A stretch of DNA of 23,750 nucleotides from DAIMFL01 sp964372215 (lineage in GTDB: Bacteria; Pseudomonadota; Alphaproteobacteria; Dongiales; Dongiaceae): the NCBI GenBank assembly GCA_964372215.1, contig CAYJQC010000049.1, positions 1-23,750 on the forward strand, read 5' to 3'. Below the pieces are notes generated by a model. It was not told the DNA's origin. It made no database searches and worked only from the letters and a program-made list of their open reading frames with translations. Shown here piece by piece: positions 16,780 through 23,144 of the stretch; positions within the stretch are counted from its first letter, which is position 1; every line of letters starts with the position of its first letter. The position numbers and the translations under genes were made by a program.

Positions 16780-18180
16780 GTGACGCCGTTTCCGCCGATC
16801 GTCATTTCGGGAAAAGAGGTGCTGCCCGTCGTCGAGGGGGGCAAGGGCATCTCGATCTCGAATGGCGAGAGCTCGGGCGCCTGGGCGGCCTCCGACGGGG
16901 TCGGCACCTTCTCCGGGGTCAACGCCGATTCCTGTGACGCCCACGGCGAGCCGATCGCCCAGATCTATCACGGCAAGACCCGGCGCGAGCGTCACGAGGA
17001 ACTGATCGCCTTCTCGATTCAAGGTGGCCTGACCCAGGCGCGCATCGCCCATGAGATGTCCGGCGGTCGCGGTCGCATCCACATGAACGTGCTGTGGGAG
17101 ATGGGCGCGTCCGAGCGGATCCTGCACGGCGTGCTGGAAGGCGCGAAGGGCATCATTCACGGCGTTACCTGCGGCGCCGGGATGCCCTACAAGATCGCCG
17201 AAATCTGCACCAGCTACGGCGTCCACTACTATCCCATCGTGTCGTCGGCGCGCGCCTTCCGCGCCCTGTGGAAGCGCGCCTACCACAAGTTCAGCGACTG
17301 GCTCGGCGGCGTCGTCTACGAGGACCCGTGGCTGGCCGGCGGCCATAACGGGCTGTCGAACAACGAGGACCCGCAGAAGCCGGAGTCGCCGTTCCCGCGG
17401 GTGGTGGCGCTGCGCAAGACCATGAGCGAGGAATGCGGCCTCACGGGGACGCCGATCTTCATGGCTGGCGGGGTGTGGTACCTGCGCGAATGGGCGGACT
17501 GGATCGGCAATCCCGATATCGGCCCGCTCGCCTTCCAGTTCGGCACCCGGCCGCTGCTGACCCAGGAAAGCCCGATCTCGGCGGCGTGGAAGCAGCGCCT
17601 GCTCACCCTGCAGGAAGGCGACGTCTACCTCAATCGCTTCAGCCCGACCGGGTTCTACTCCTCGGCGGTCAGAAACCCGTTCCTGCAGGAGCTGCAGGAA
17701 CGCGGCGAGCATCAGGTCGCCTATTCGAGCGCGGCGGTCGGCGAGCATGAATGGGCGTTCCCGGTCGGCGCCCGCGGGCGCACCGTGTACCTGACCGCCG
17801 CCGACAAGCTCAGGGCCGAGGAGTGGGTGCGCAACGGCTTCACCGAGGCCCTGCGCACGCCGGATTCCACGCTGATCTTCGTGGCGCCGGAAAAGGCGCG
17901 GGAAATCCACGCGGACCAGGTCGCCTGCATGGGCTGCCTGTCGGCCTGCCTGTTCTCGAACTGGGCCCAGAACGAGGCGGGAACCACGGGCAAGAAGGCC
18001 GATCCGCGCTCCTACTGCATCCAGAAGACCCTGCAGGCGATCAGCCATTTCGACGACACCGAGCACCAGCTCATGTTCGCCGGGCACAATGCCTTCCGGT
18101 TCCGGACCGACCCGTTCTATTCCAACGGCTTCATCCCGACCGTGCGCCAGCTGATCGAGCGCATCATGACCGGCGACTGA
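16780..18180 (+). CDS. Nitronate monooxygenase-like FMN protein with C-terminal Cys cluster
   Basis: 466-residue TIM-barrel flavoprotein of the nitronate monooxygenase / 2-nitropropane dioxygenase superfamily. Visible are GVTCGAGMPYKIAEIC, the LAGGHNG motif (H189, aligned with the usual AGGHxG), TGTPIFMAGGVWYL, and FQFGTRPLLTQESPI, which form the FMN phosphate site. It is about 100 residues longer than typical nitronate monooxygenases, and the extra C-terminal part holds C383-x2-C386-x3-C390-x22-C413. The first spacing resembles the 4Fe-4S motif of 2,4-dienoyl-CoA reductase. The true substrate is unknown; PfaD/FabK-like enoyl reductase relatives are possible. The start is a GTG at 16780 with GGAG five bases upstream. 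It appears to be monocistronic. Confidence 0.8.
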   Translation: MTPFPPIVISGKEVLPVVEGGKGISISNGESSGAWAASDGVGTFSGVNADSCDAHGEPIAQIYHGKTRRERHEELIAFSIQGGLTQARIAHEMSGGRGRIHMNVLWEMGASERILHGVLEGAKGIIHGVTCGAGMPYKIAEICTSYGVHYYPIVSSARAFRALWKRAYHKFSDWLGGVVYEDPWLAGGHNGLSNNEDPQKPESPFPRVVALRKTMSEECGLTGTPIFMAGGVWYLREWADWIGNPDIGPLAFQFGTRPLLTQESPISAAWKQRLLTLQEGDVYLNRFSPTGFYSSAVRNPFLQELQERGEHQVAYSSAAVGEHEWAFPVGARGRTVYLTAADKLRAEEWVRNGFTEALRTPDSTLIFVAPEKAREIHADQVACMGCLSACLFSNWAQNEAGTTGKKADPRSYCIQKTLQAISHFDDTEHQLMFAGHNAFRFRTDPFYSNGFIPTVRQLIERIMTGD

Positions 18181-18199
18181 GTCGCGCGCCGGCAGCCCG

Positions 18200-18220
18200 T
18201 CTGCGGCCCGCCGCCGCAGA
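18200..18220 (+). terminator. Hairpin after the flavoprotein gene
   Basis: TCTGCGG (18200-18206), loop CCCGCCG, CCGCAGA (18214-18220) lies 19 bases behind the stop codon and is followed by TTCAACG. It is a plausible weak terminator without a T-tract. Confidence 0.4.
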
Positions 18221-18239
18221 TTCAACGCATTCCAACAAG

Positions 18240-18269
18240 TTACCTAGCGATCAGAATTAGGCTTTATTT
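18240..18269 (+). promoter_or_regulatory. Candidate irr promoter in an AT-rich patch
   Basis: TTACCT (18240-18245) and TTATTT (18264-18269) are separated by 18 bases. The spacer contains AGAATTA (18253-18259), which resembles half of an Irr/ICE-type operator, but the second half is poor. The surrounding 60 bases are clearly AT-richer than the genome. Autoregulation is speculative. Confidence 0.35.
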
Positions 18270-18297
18270 TTGAGTACGATGGCCGCATATTCGTCGG

Positions 18298-18729
18298 ATG
18301 AAGACAACCCATCGTCCGTTTCGCCCGGCCCTCGACCGCCTGCGGGCGGCCGGGCTGCGCCCGACCCGCCAGCGCCTGGCGCTGGCGCGCCTCTTGTTCG
18401 ATGGCGGCGACCGCCACCTGACCGCGGAGCAGCTCCATGCCGAGGCGGTGACAGCGAAGGTCAGGGTGTCCCTGGCAACCGTCTACAATTCCCTGCACCA
18501 GTTCACGTCGCTCGGCATGCTGCGCGAAGTCGTGGTCGAGCCGGCGCGCTCGTATTTCGACACCAATACCAGCGATCATCACCACTTCTTCAACGAGCGG
18601 AGCGGCCATCTGGCCGACATCCCCGGCGACCAGGTGCAGCTCTCCCGGCTGCCGTCGCCACCGTCCGGGACGACCGTTGCCCGGGTCGACGTGATCGTCC
18701 GGATTCGCGACCGATCCGACGGCGGTTAG
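18298..18729 (+). CDS. irr: Iron response regulator Irr (Fur family)
   Basis: 143-residue Fur-superfamily regulator. A winged helix spans about residues 15-85 (GLRPTRQRLALARLLFDGGDRHLTAEQLHAEA ... VSLATVYNSLHQFTSLGMLREVVV). The dimerisation domain carries the HHHFFNE motif (residues 94-100), which in Irr proteins replaces the HHHHxxCxxC of Fur and is linked to haem or metal sensing. The CxxC zinc pairs of Fur/PerR are absent. In alphaproteobacteria Irr accumulates under iron limitation and controls haem synthesis, iron storage and Fe-S protein genes. It lies 163 bases upstream of the rubrerythrin gene, whose promoter carries a candidate Irr site. The ATG at 18298 is the natural start. Confidence 0.88.
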   Translation: MKTTHRPFRPALDRLRAAGLRPTRQRLALARLLFDGGDRHLTAEQLHAEAVTAKVRVSLATVYNSLHQFTSLGMLREVVVEPARSYFDTNTSDHHHFFNERSGHLADIPGDQVQLSRLPSPPSGTTVARVDVIVRIRDRSDGG

Positions 18730-18768
18730 TCTTTTATTTCAGTTGTCTGGTCAAGAGATAGTAGTTTG

Positions 18769-18785
18769 ATTTGAATTGCTCTAAT
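18769..18785 (+). promoter_or_regulatory. Imperfect palindrome resembling an Irr operator (ICE box)
   Basis: ATTTGAATTGCTCTAAT has inverted arms ATTnGA ... TCnAAT and, compared from memory with the alphaproteobacterial ICE pattern TTTRGAAYNRTTCYAAA, agrees at 13 of 17 positions. It lies 3 bases upstream of the -35 of the rubrerythrin promoter and directly downstream of irr. The position would allow repression or activation; direct binding is inference. Confidence 0.55.
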
Positions 18786-18788
18786 CTA

Positions 18789-18817
18789 TTGACAGGGCCG
18801 CCGCCGCAGTTCATACA
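18789..18817 (+). promoter_or_regulatory. Strong sigma-70 promoter of the rubrerythrin gene
   Basis: A consensus TTGACA (18789-18794), a 17-base spacer, and CATACA (18812-18817). Transcription would start near 18824, giving a leader of about 70 bases. The -10 is embraced by a 9-bp inverted repeat, CCGCCGCAG (18801-18809) and CTGCGGCGG (18838-18846). Confidence 0.7.
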
Positions 18818-18892
18818 AGGGGTGAAGTTTAGCATTGCTGCGGCGGTTCCGGCCGGGCAACGATCGCACCCCGCTTCAGAAGGGAGAAAACC

Positions 18893-19312
18893 ATGCCGTC
18901 TCTAAAGGGCTCCAAGACTTTCGGCAATCTGAAGGAGGCATTTGCCGGCGAAAGCCAGGCGAACCGCCGCTATCTCTATTTCGCCCAGAAGGCCGATGTC
19001 GAAGGCTACAACGACGTCGCCGCGGTGTTCCGCTCGACCGCCGAGGGCGAGACCGGCCATGCCCATGGCCATCTCGAGTTCCTCGAGGAGGTCGGCGATC
19101 CCGCCACCGGCGAGCCGATCGGCGACACCGGCAAGAACCTCAAGGCGGCGATCGTCGGCGAGACCCACGAGTACACCGACATGTACCCGGGGATGGCCCG
19201 CACCGCCCGCGAGGAAGGCTTCGAGGAAATCGCCGACTGGTTCGAGACCCTGGCGAAGGCCGAGAAGTCCCATGCCGGCCGCTTCCAGAAGGCGCTCGAC
19301 ACCCTGAGCTGA
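18893..19312 (+). CDS. Rubrerythrin without rubredoxin domain
   Basis: 139-residue ferritin-like di-iron protein. The iron ligands are visible in the usual places: E20 (AGESQANRRY), E53 and H56 (EGETGHAHGH), E90/E93 (VGETHEYTDMYP), and E124 with H127 (KAEKSHAGRF). The C-terminal rubredoxin (FeS4) domain of classical rubrerythrin is absent, so an external electron donor is needed. Rubrerythrins reduce hydrogen peroxide to water. It has an AAGGGAG ribosome-binding site and a strong promoter with a possible Irr site. It lies 227 bases before a multi-Fe-S protein gene that may belong to the same pathway. Confidence 0.92.
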   Translation: MPSLKGSKTFGNLKEAFAGESQANRRYLYFAQKADVEGYNDVAAVFRSTAEGETGHAHGHLEFLEEVGDPATGEPIGDTGKNLKAAIVGETHEYTDMYPGMARTAREEGFEEIADWFETLAKAEKSHAGRFQKALDTLS

Positions 19313-19344
19313 GGCGCCGGCGCGCCCGCCCGGCGCCACCCGGA

Positions 19345-19366
19345 CGGCCGGCACCGTTGCCGGCCG
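19345..19366 (+). terminator. Perfect 9-bp hairpin after the rubrerythrin gene
   Basis: CGGCCGGCA (19345-19353), loop CCGT, TGCCGGCCG (19358-19366) begins 32 bases after the stop codon. No T-tract follows. It could be a partial terminator or a 3'-end stabiliser that sets unequal expression of rubrerythrin and the following gene. The rest of this 227-base gap shows no clear promoter. Confidence 0.5.
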
Positions 19367-19539
19367 CCCCGCGGACAGCGCGCCGCGCGGGCATCGCCTG
19401 CACAGGCAGGAATCTTCGGGCCGACAGGGCCGGGGTGGGGCGTGCCCGACGCGCCGACGGACATCCCGACTGTCGCCCTTCAATCACGCCGCAGCCGGCG
19501 CCCGGTCCGGGCGCTCGCGGCCAGTCCGGACGGAGCCCC

Positions 19540-20880
19540 ATGCGAGAAGGCAGCCTCGACGCGCCGACGCGCCATCCGCTGACCTGGAACGATCCCGATT
19601 TCTACGATTCGGACCAGATCGACGCCGAGTTGCGGCGGGTGTTCGACATCTGCCACGGCTGCCGGCGCTGCTTCAATCTGTGCGACAGCTTCCCGCGGCT
19701 GTTCGACCTGATCGACGCCTCGCCGACCGGCGAGCTCGACGAGGTGAAGAGCGCGGACTTCAAGCCGGTGGTCGACGCCTGCACGCTGTGCGACCTGTGC
19801 TTCATGACGAAGTGCCCGTACGTGCCGCCGCACCACTTCAACCTCGACTTTCCCCATCTGATGCTGCGCTACCGCGCCGCCGAGTTCAAAGCCGGCAAGG
19901 CCGACAAGATGGTGCGACAACTCACCGAGACCGATCGCAACGGCCGCCTGGCGGGGCTGGTGGCGCCGCTCGCCAACTGGGCCAGCGACACCGGCAACGG
20001 CCTCACCCGGCCGCTGATGGAGAAGGTCGCGGGGATCAACCGCGAGGCGGCGCTGCCGAAATTCCATGGCCGCACCTTCGCCGCACGGGCCAAGAGCGAG
20101 GTGCCGGAGGTCAACCGCGACGCCCCGGCCTTCGGCCGCAAGGCGGTGCTCTACGCCACCTGCTTCGTCAACTACAACAATCCCGGCATCGGCACGGCGG
20201 CGCGCAGCGTGCTGGCCCGGAACGGGGTCGAGACCGAGGTGGTCTATCCCGGCTGCTGCGGCATGCCGCAGCTCGAGCAGGGCGATCTCGCCCAGGTCGC
20301 GGACAATGCCCGCAAGGTCTCGAGCGCGCTCGAGGGCTGGATCGACAAGGGCTACGACGTCATCGCCCTGGTGCCGTCCTGCGCGCTGATGCTGAAGTTC
20401 GAGTGGCCGCTGATCCTGCCCGGCGATCCCTTGGTCACCAAGCTGTCCGAGGCGACCTTCGACGTCTCGGAGTACGTCGTCGATCTCGCCAAGCAGCAGG
20501 GCCTGGCGCCGGGCATGAAGCCGCTCGACGGCGGGGTCACGCTGCACCTCGCCTGCCATGCGCGGGCTCAGAACATGGGCCAGAAGGCGGCCGAGATGCT
20601 GCGCCTGATCCCCGAGGCGGATCTCGCGGTGATCGAACGCTGCTCCGGACATGGCGGCTCGTGGGGGGTCCTGAAGGACAACTTCCCGGTCGCCCTCAAG
20701 ATCGGCAAGCCGGTGGCGCGCCAGGCGAAGCAGGCCGGCAAGGCCTATGTCGTGTCGGAATGCCCGCTCGCCGGCGAACACATCCTGCAGGGCATCGAGC
20801 GGCTGGAGGACGGGGCGACGCGGCCGGTGGCGCACGCGCCGCATCCGATCGAGCTGATGGCGCGCGCCTACGGGCTGTGA
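19540..20880 (+). CDS. GlpC/HdrD-like Fe-S protein with two 4Fe-4S motifs and two CCG-type domains
   Basis: 446-residue putative electron-transfer protein related to heterodisulfide reductase subunit D and GlpC. Two ferredoxin-type clusters are seen: C38-x2-C41-x2-C44-x3-C48 and C81-x2-C84-x2-C87-x4-C92-P. Two cysteine-rich domains follow: C208 ... C239-C240-G, and C339 ... C368-S-G-H-G-G, in which the second Cys of the CCG motif is Ser. A further C408 (SECPLAGEH) is near the end. There are no membrane segments or signal peptide, so it is cytosolic or peripheral. The start at ATG 19540 has CGGAG four bases upstream. The neighbouring rubrerythrin lacks a rubredoxin domain, so this protein is a candidate electron source (inference). 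Annotation pipelines may call it a ferredoxin or glycerol-3-phosphate dehydrogenase subunit C. Confidence 0.85.
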   Translation: MREGSLDAPTRHPLTWNDPDFYDSDQIDAELRRVFDICHGCRRCFNLCDSFPRLFDLIDASPTGELDEVKSADFKPVVDACTLCDLCFMTKCPYVPPHHFNLDFPHLMLRYRAAEFKAGKADKMVRQLTETDRNGRLAGLVAPLANWASDTGNGLTRPLMEKVAGINREAALPKFHGRTFAARAKSEVPEVNRDAPAFGRKAVLYATCFVNYNNPGIGTAARSVLARNGVETEVVYPGCCGMPQLEQGDLAQVADNARKVSSALEGWIDKGYDVIALVPSCALMLKFEWPLILPGDPLVTKLSEATFDVSEYVVDLAKQQGLAPGMKPLDGGVTLHLACHARAQNMGQKAAEMLRLIPEADLAVIERCSGHGGSWGVLKDNFPVALKIGKPVARQAKQAGKAYVVSECPLAGEHILQGIERLEDGATRPVAHAPHPIELMARAYGL

Positions 20881-20905
20881 GCCCGGCGCGCGATCGCTGG
20901 CGGAC

Positions 20906-21622
20906 TCAGGTGGTGCGATGCAGCCAGAGCCGATGGTCGTTGAACGAGCAGAGCGGCCGGTAGTGGGAGATCGCCTGTTGCGGCGTCACGGACTTCAATT
21001 GGTTGTCGAGCACGTAGGCATCGCTGCCGAGATAGACCGCCAGGAAGGCGTGATCGATGCGCTTCTGGCGGTCCTCGGCCAGGACGATGCGCAGCCGCTC
21101 GATGTTGTAGCCGAGACGATGCAGCGAGACGAACTTCACCAGCGCGTAGTCCTCGCAGTCGCCGCCGACGACGAAGAAGTCGGCCGGCGTCGCCCAGCGG
21201 TCGGAGACCCCCCAGTTGCGGCTGTCGCTGACATAGCGCACGCCGTTGACGAAGCGGTTGACCTGATCGAGCTGGATGTCGGGCGCGGCGCCCGCGAGCG
21301 CGTCGAGCAGCTGAGTCCAGCGCGCCAGCATGCCGTCGCCCGAGGTCCGCTCGGCCAGCGCGTCGATCAGCGCCTGGGCCTTGGGCAGGTACTGCAGCGG
21401 TCCGCCGAGCTGGATCTCCTTGCTGCCGAGCAGCGCCGGGTAGAACGCCGGCGGCTGGCCGATCTCGTCCGGTCCGGGCACCGCCAGGGCGAGGGCGGTG
21501 CCGCGGCCCGGGAGCTGCGCCAGGGTGCCGGCGGCGAACGCGCCGGCGGCCAGCGCCAGCAGGCGCCGGCGACCGAGGCCGGCGGACGTCGAAGGTGTCG
21601 TATCGGACGCTTGGATGGGCAT
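20906..21622 (-). CDS. Exported transglutaminase-like cysteine peptidase (BTLCP family)
   Basis: 238-residue protein on the minus strand. The N-terminus has a signal sequence with consecutive arginines before a hydrophobic stretch (GRRRLLALAAGAFAAGTLA, residues 17-35), resembling a twin-arginine or Sec signal. The mature domain carries the Cys-His-Asp triad of the bacterial transglutaminase-like cysteine proteinase family: C156 (GGDCEDYALVKF), H191 (DHAFLAVYL) and D206 (VLDNQ). LapG, the biofilm adhesin protease, belongs to this family, but the LapD/LapA partners are not in the window, so the substrate is unknown. It separates the Fe-S gene from DUF3501 and is transcribed in the opposite direction to both. 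Confidence 0.85.
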   Translation of the reverse strand: MPIQASDTTPSTSAGLGRRRLLALAAGAFAAGTLAQLPGRGTALALAVPGPDEIGQPPAFYPALLGSKEIQLGGPLQYLPKAQALIDALAERTSGDGMLARWTQLLDALAGAAPDIQLDQVNRFVNGVRYVSDSRNWGVSDRWATPADFFVVGGDCEDYALVKFVSLHRLGYNIERLRIVLAEDRQKRIDHAFLAVYLGSDAYVLDNQLKSVTPQQAISHYRPLCSFNDHRLWLHRTT

Positions 21623-21690
21623 CGGGTCGGGAACTCCGTCTGGGTCGCGACGGAGCCTGCCGGAACAGGGTCAATATCCGGTTTCGAGGC

Positions 21691-21698
21691 ATGGTTAA
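21691..21698 (-). promoter_or_regulatory. CtrA-like half-site upstream of the cysteine peptidase gene
   Basis: On the minus strand the bases read TTAACCAT, which matches the CtrA half-site known from Caulobacter and relatives. It lies about 70 bases upstream of the peptidase start, and TTAACC with TATTGA 16 bases downstream could form a weak promoter. One 8-mer is weak evidence. Confidence 0.25.
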
Positions 21699-21771
21699 CC
21701 AAAGCTTGCGCGCCCCGCGGCACCGGTCGTGTCGGTGCGCGCGCCGGCGGCGCGCGGAGAGGAGTTCAGCG

Positions 21772-22404
21772 ATGACGGAAACGGGCAGGGCGGCCAATAC
21801 GGCCACGTCCGACGGCCAGGGCCGCCGCGAGATCACCCGGGCGGACATCCTGCCGCTCGCCGCGTATGGCGAGAAGCGCGACGAGTATCGCAGCCGGGTG
21901 CTGGCGCTGAAGCGGAACCGGCGCATGGAGGTCGGCCCGGTCGCCACCTTCTACTTCGAGAGCTACGAGACGATGTGGCAGCAGATCCACGAGATGCTGT
22001 GGATCGAGAAGGGCGGCGAGGCCCAGATCGAGGACGAGATCAGGGCCTACAACCCGCTGATCCCCAACGGCCGCGAGCTGACCGCGACGGTGATGTTCGA
22101 GATCGACGATCCGGTGCGCCGCAAGCATTTCCTGGGGCGCCTCGGCGGGGTCGAGGAAACCGCCTTCCTGCGCTTCGCCGGCGAGACCGTGAAGGGCGTG
22201 CCCGAGGCCGATGTCGACCGCACCTCGGCCGAGGGCAAGGCCTCGTCGGTGCAGTTCATCCATTTCCCGTTCAGCGCCGAGCAGGTCGCCCGCTTCCGCA
22301 ACCCCGGCACCGAGGTGGTGATCGGCTTCAGTCACCCAAACTACGGCCACATGGCGCTGCTGTCCGAGCCGGTGCGCGCGGCGCTGGCCGCGGATTTCGA
22401 CTGA
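21772..22404 (+). CDS. DUF3501 family protein
   Basis: 210-residue soluble protein of unknown function. Conserved-looking segments are VGPVATFYFESYETMWQQIHEML (residues 54-76), AYNPLIPNGRELTATVMFEID (92-112), SVQFIHFPFS (159-168) and VVIGFSHPNYGHMALL (182-197). Histidines H73, H164, H188 and H193 with nearby Glu residues could form a metal site, but that is only suggestive. In other proteobacteria DUF3501 genes are often next to rubrerythrin and CCG-domain Fe-S genes, which fits this locus. The start at ATG 21772 has an excellent GAGAGGAG site. There is no signal peptide or membrane segment. The end converges with the SH3-domain gene. Confidence 0.85.
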   Translation: MTETGRAANTATSDGQGRREITRADILPLAAYGEKRDEYRSRVLALKRNRRMEVGPVATFYFESYETMWQQIHEMLWIEKGGEAQIEDEIRAYNPLIPNGRELTATVMFEIDDPVRRKHFLGRLGGVEETAFLRFAGETVKGVPEADVDRTSAEGKASSVQFIHFPFSAEQVARFRNPGTEVVIGFSHPNYGHMALLSEPVRAALAADFD

Positions 22405-22441
22405 GTCCCCGGCGGCTCCTGCCGGCGCCGGCTCAGTCGAA
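22396..22441. terminator. Convergent-gene inverted repeat, candidate bidirectional terminator
   Basis: TTCGACTGAG (22396-22405) and CTCAGTCGAA (22432-22441) are perfect 10-bp inverted arms that include the stop codons of the two convergent genes. Inside lies a second GC stem (CCGGC at 22409-22413 with GCCGG at 22421-22425 or 22427-22431). There is no T-tract on either strand. Confidence 0.55.
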
Positions 22442-23005
22442 GGTCTCGCCGGGATAGACCCCCCAGAAGGCGTCGCGCGTCAGCCAGCCGCGATAGCCGC
22501 CGGCCTCGACCTGGCACCAGTCCGGCTGGCAGGCGAGCAGCGCGGCGATGACGCCGGGCTTCAGCAGGGCGACCGGCGGGGCGTCCGCCGCCGGCCGGCT
22601 CGACAGCACCCGATCGCCGTCGACGATGAGCGCGTAGCGGCGGCCGTCGAGCAGGTTCTGGTGGATCCAGCCGACGGTGCCTTGCCAGTCGCGGATCTTG
22701 CGCCAGTTGTCGAACTCGGCGATCACCTCGACCGGCATGTGGCGGCGCTTGTAGACCCAGTCGACCGGGTAGGTGCCGCCCGGTCCGGTCCGCAGATTGG
22801 CCTCGGCCGGGCGCAGCGAGACGAAGCGCGGCAGCGGCAGGCCGGTCTCCGCCCGGCTGCCGGCCGGGGCCGCGAGCAACAGGATTGCCAGCAGTCCTGC
22901 CATCAGCAGGCAGGGCGCAGCGGCGCGGCGGCAGGCCGGGGCGAGGGCGATCGGCACGGCCCTCGACGTAGCCGCCCGGTCGGGCGCGGTCAAGCGGCCC
23001 GGCAC
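22433..23005 (-). CDS. Secreted SH3-like domain protein
   Basis: 190-residue minus-strand protein. A hydrophobic signal (CLLMAGLLAILLLAAPAGSRAE, about residues 32-53) predicts export to the periplasm. Two bacterial SH3-like repeats follow: about 65-125 (ANLRTGPGGTYPVDWVYKRRHMPVEVIAEFDNWRKIRD ... GWIHQNLL) and about 130-185 (LSSRPAADAPPVALLKPGVIAALLACQPDWCQVEAGGYRGWLTRDAFWGVYPGE), with a CQPDWC cysteine pair. Such domains often bind peptidoglycan or peptides, but the function is not known. The GTG at 23005 and another GTG at 22957 are both possible starts. The later one gives a more typical signal-peptide length (174 residues). Confidence 0.8.
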   Translation of the reverse strand: MPGRLTAPDRAATSRAVPIALAPACRRAAAPCLLMAGLLAILLLAAPAGSRAETGLPLPRFVSLRPAEANLRTGPGGTYPVDWVYKRRHMPVEVIAEFDNWRKIRDWQGTVGWIHQNLLDGRRYALIVDGDRVLSSRPAADAPPVALLKPGVIAALLACQPDWCQVEAGGYRGWLTRDAFWGVYPGETFD

Positions 23006-23030
23006 CGAACCCCGCCCGGACCCACTTAGC

Positions 23031-23064
23031 TGGACAAGCCGCGGCGGGCTTGCTATGGCAAGCC
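23031..23064 (+). promoter_or_regulatory. Promoter with overlapping inverted repeat upstream of the dehydrogenase gene
   Basis: TGGACA (23031-23036), a 17-base spacer, and TATGGC (23054-23059). The -10 sits in the centre of a perfect inverted repeat, GGCTTGC-TATG-GCAAGCC (23047-23064). A third arm, CAAGCC (23035-23040), can also pair with the middle one. This arrangement suits a repressor operator; the regulator is unknown. Confidence 0.5.
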
Positions 23065-23144
23065 GGCGTCGCGGCGCATGTCCCGCTGCCGCACGACCAC
23101 CGCCCCTTCCCCGGTTCTACGACGCCCGATCGCAGGTCCGCCGC

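Noticed and set aside
18730..18768. Small gene or horizontally acquired fragment in the AT-rich patch after irr
   Set aside because: No open frame with a ribosome-binding site. The AT-richness is confined to the promoter/operator region and is explained by regulatory sites.
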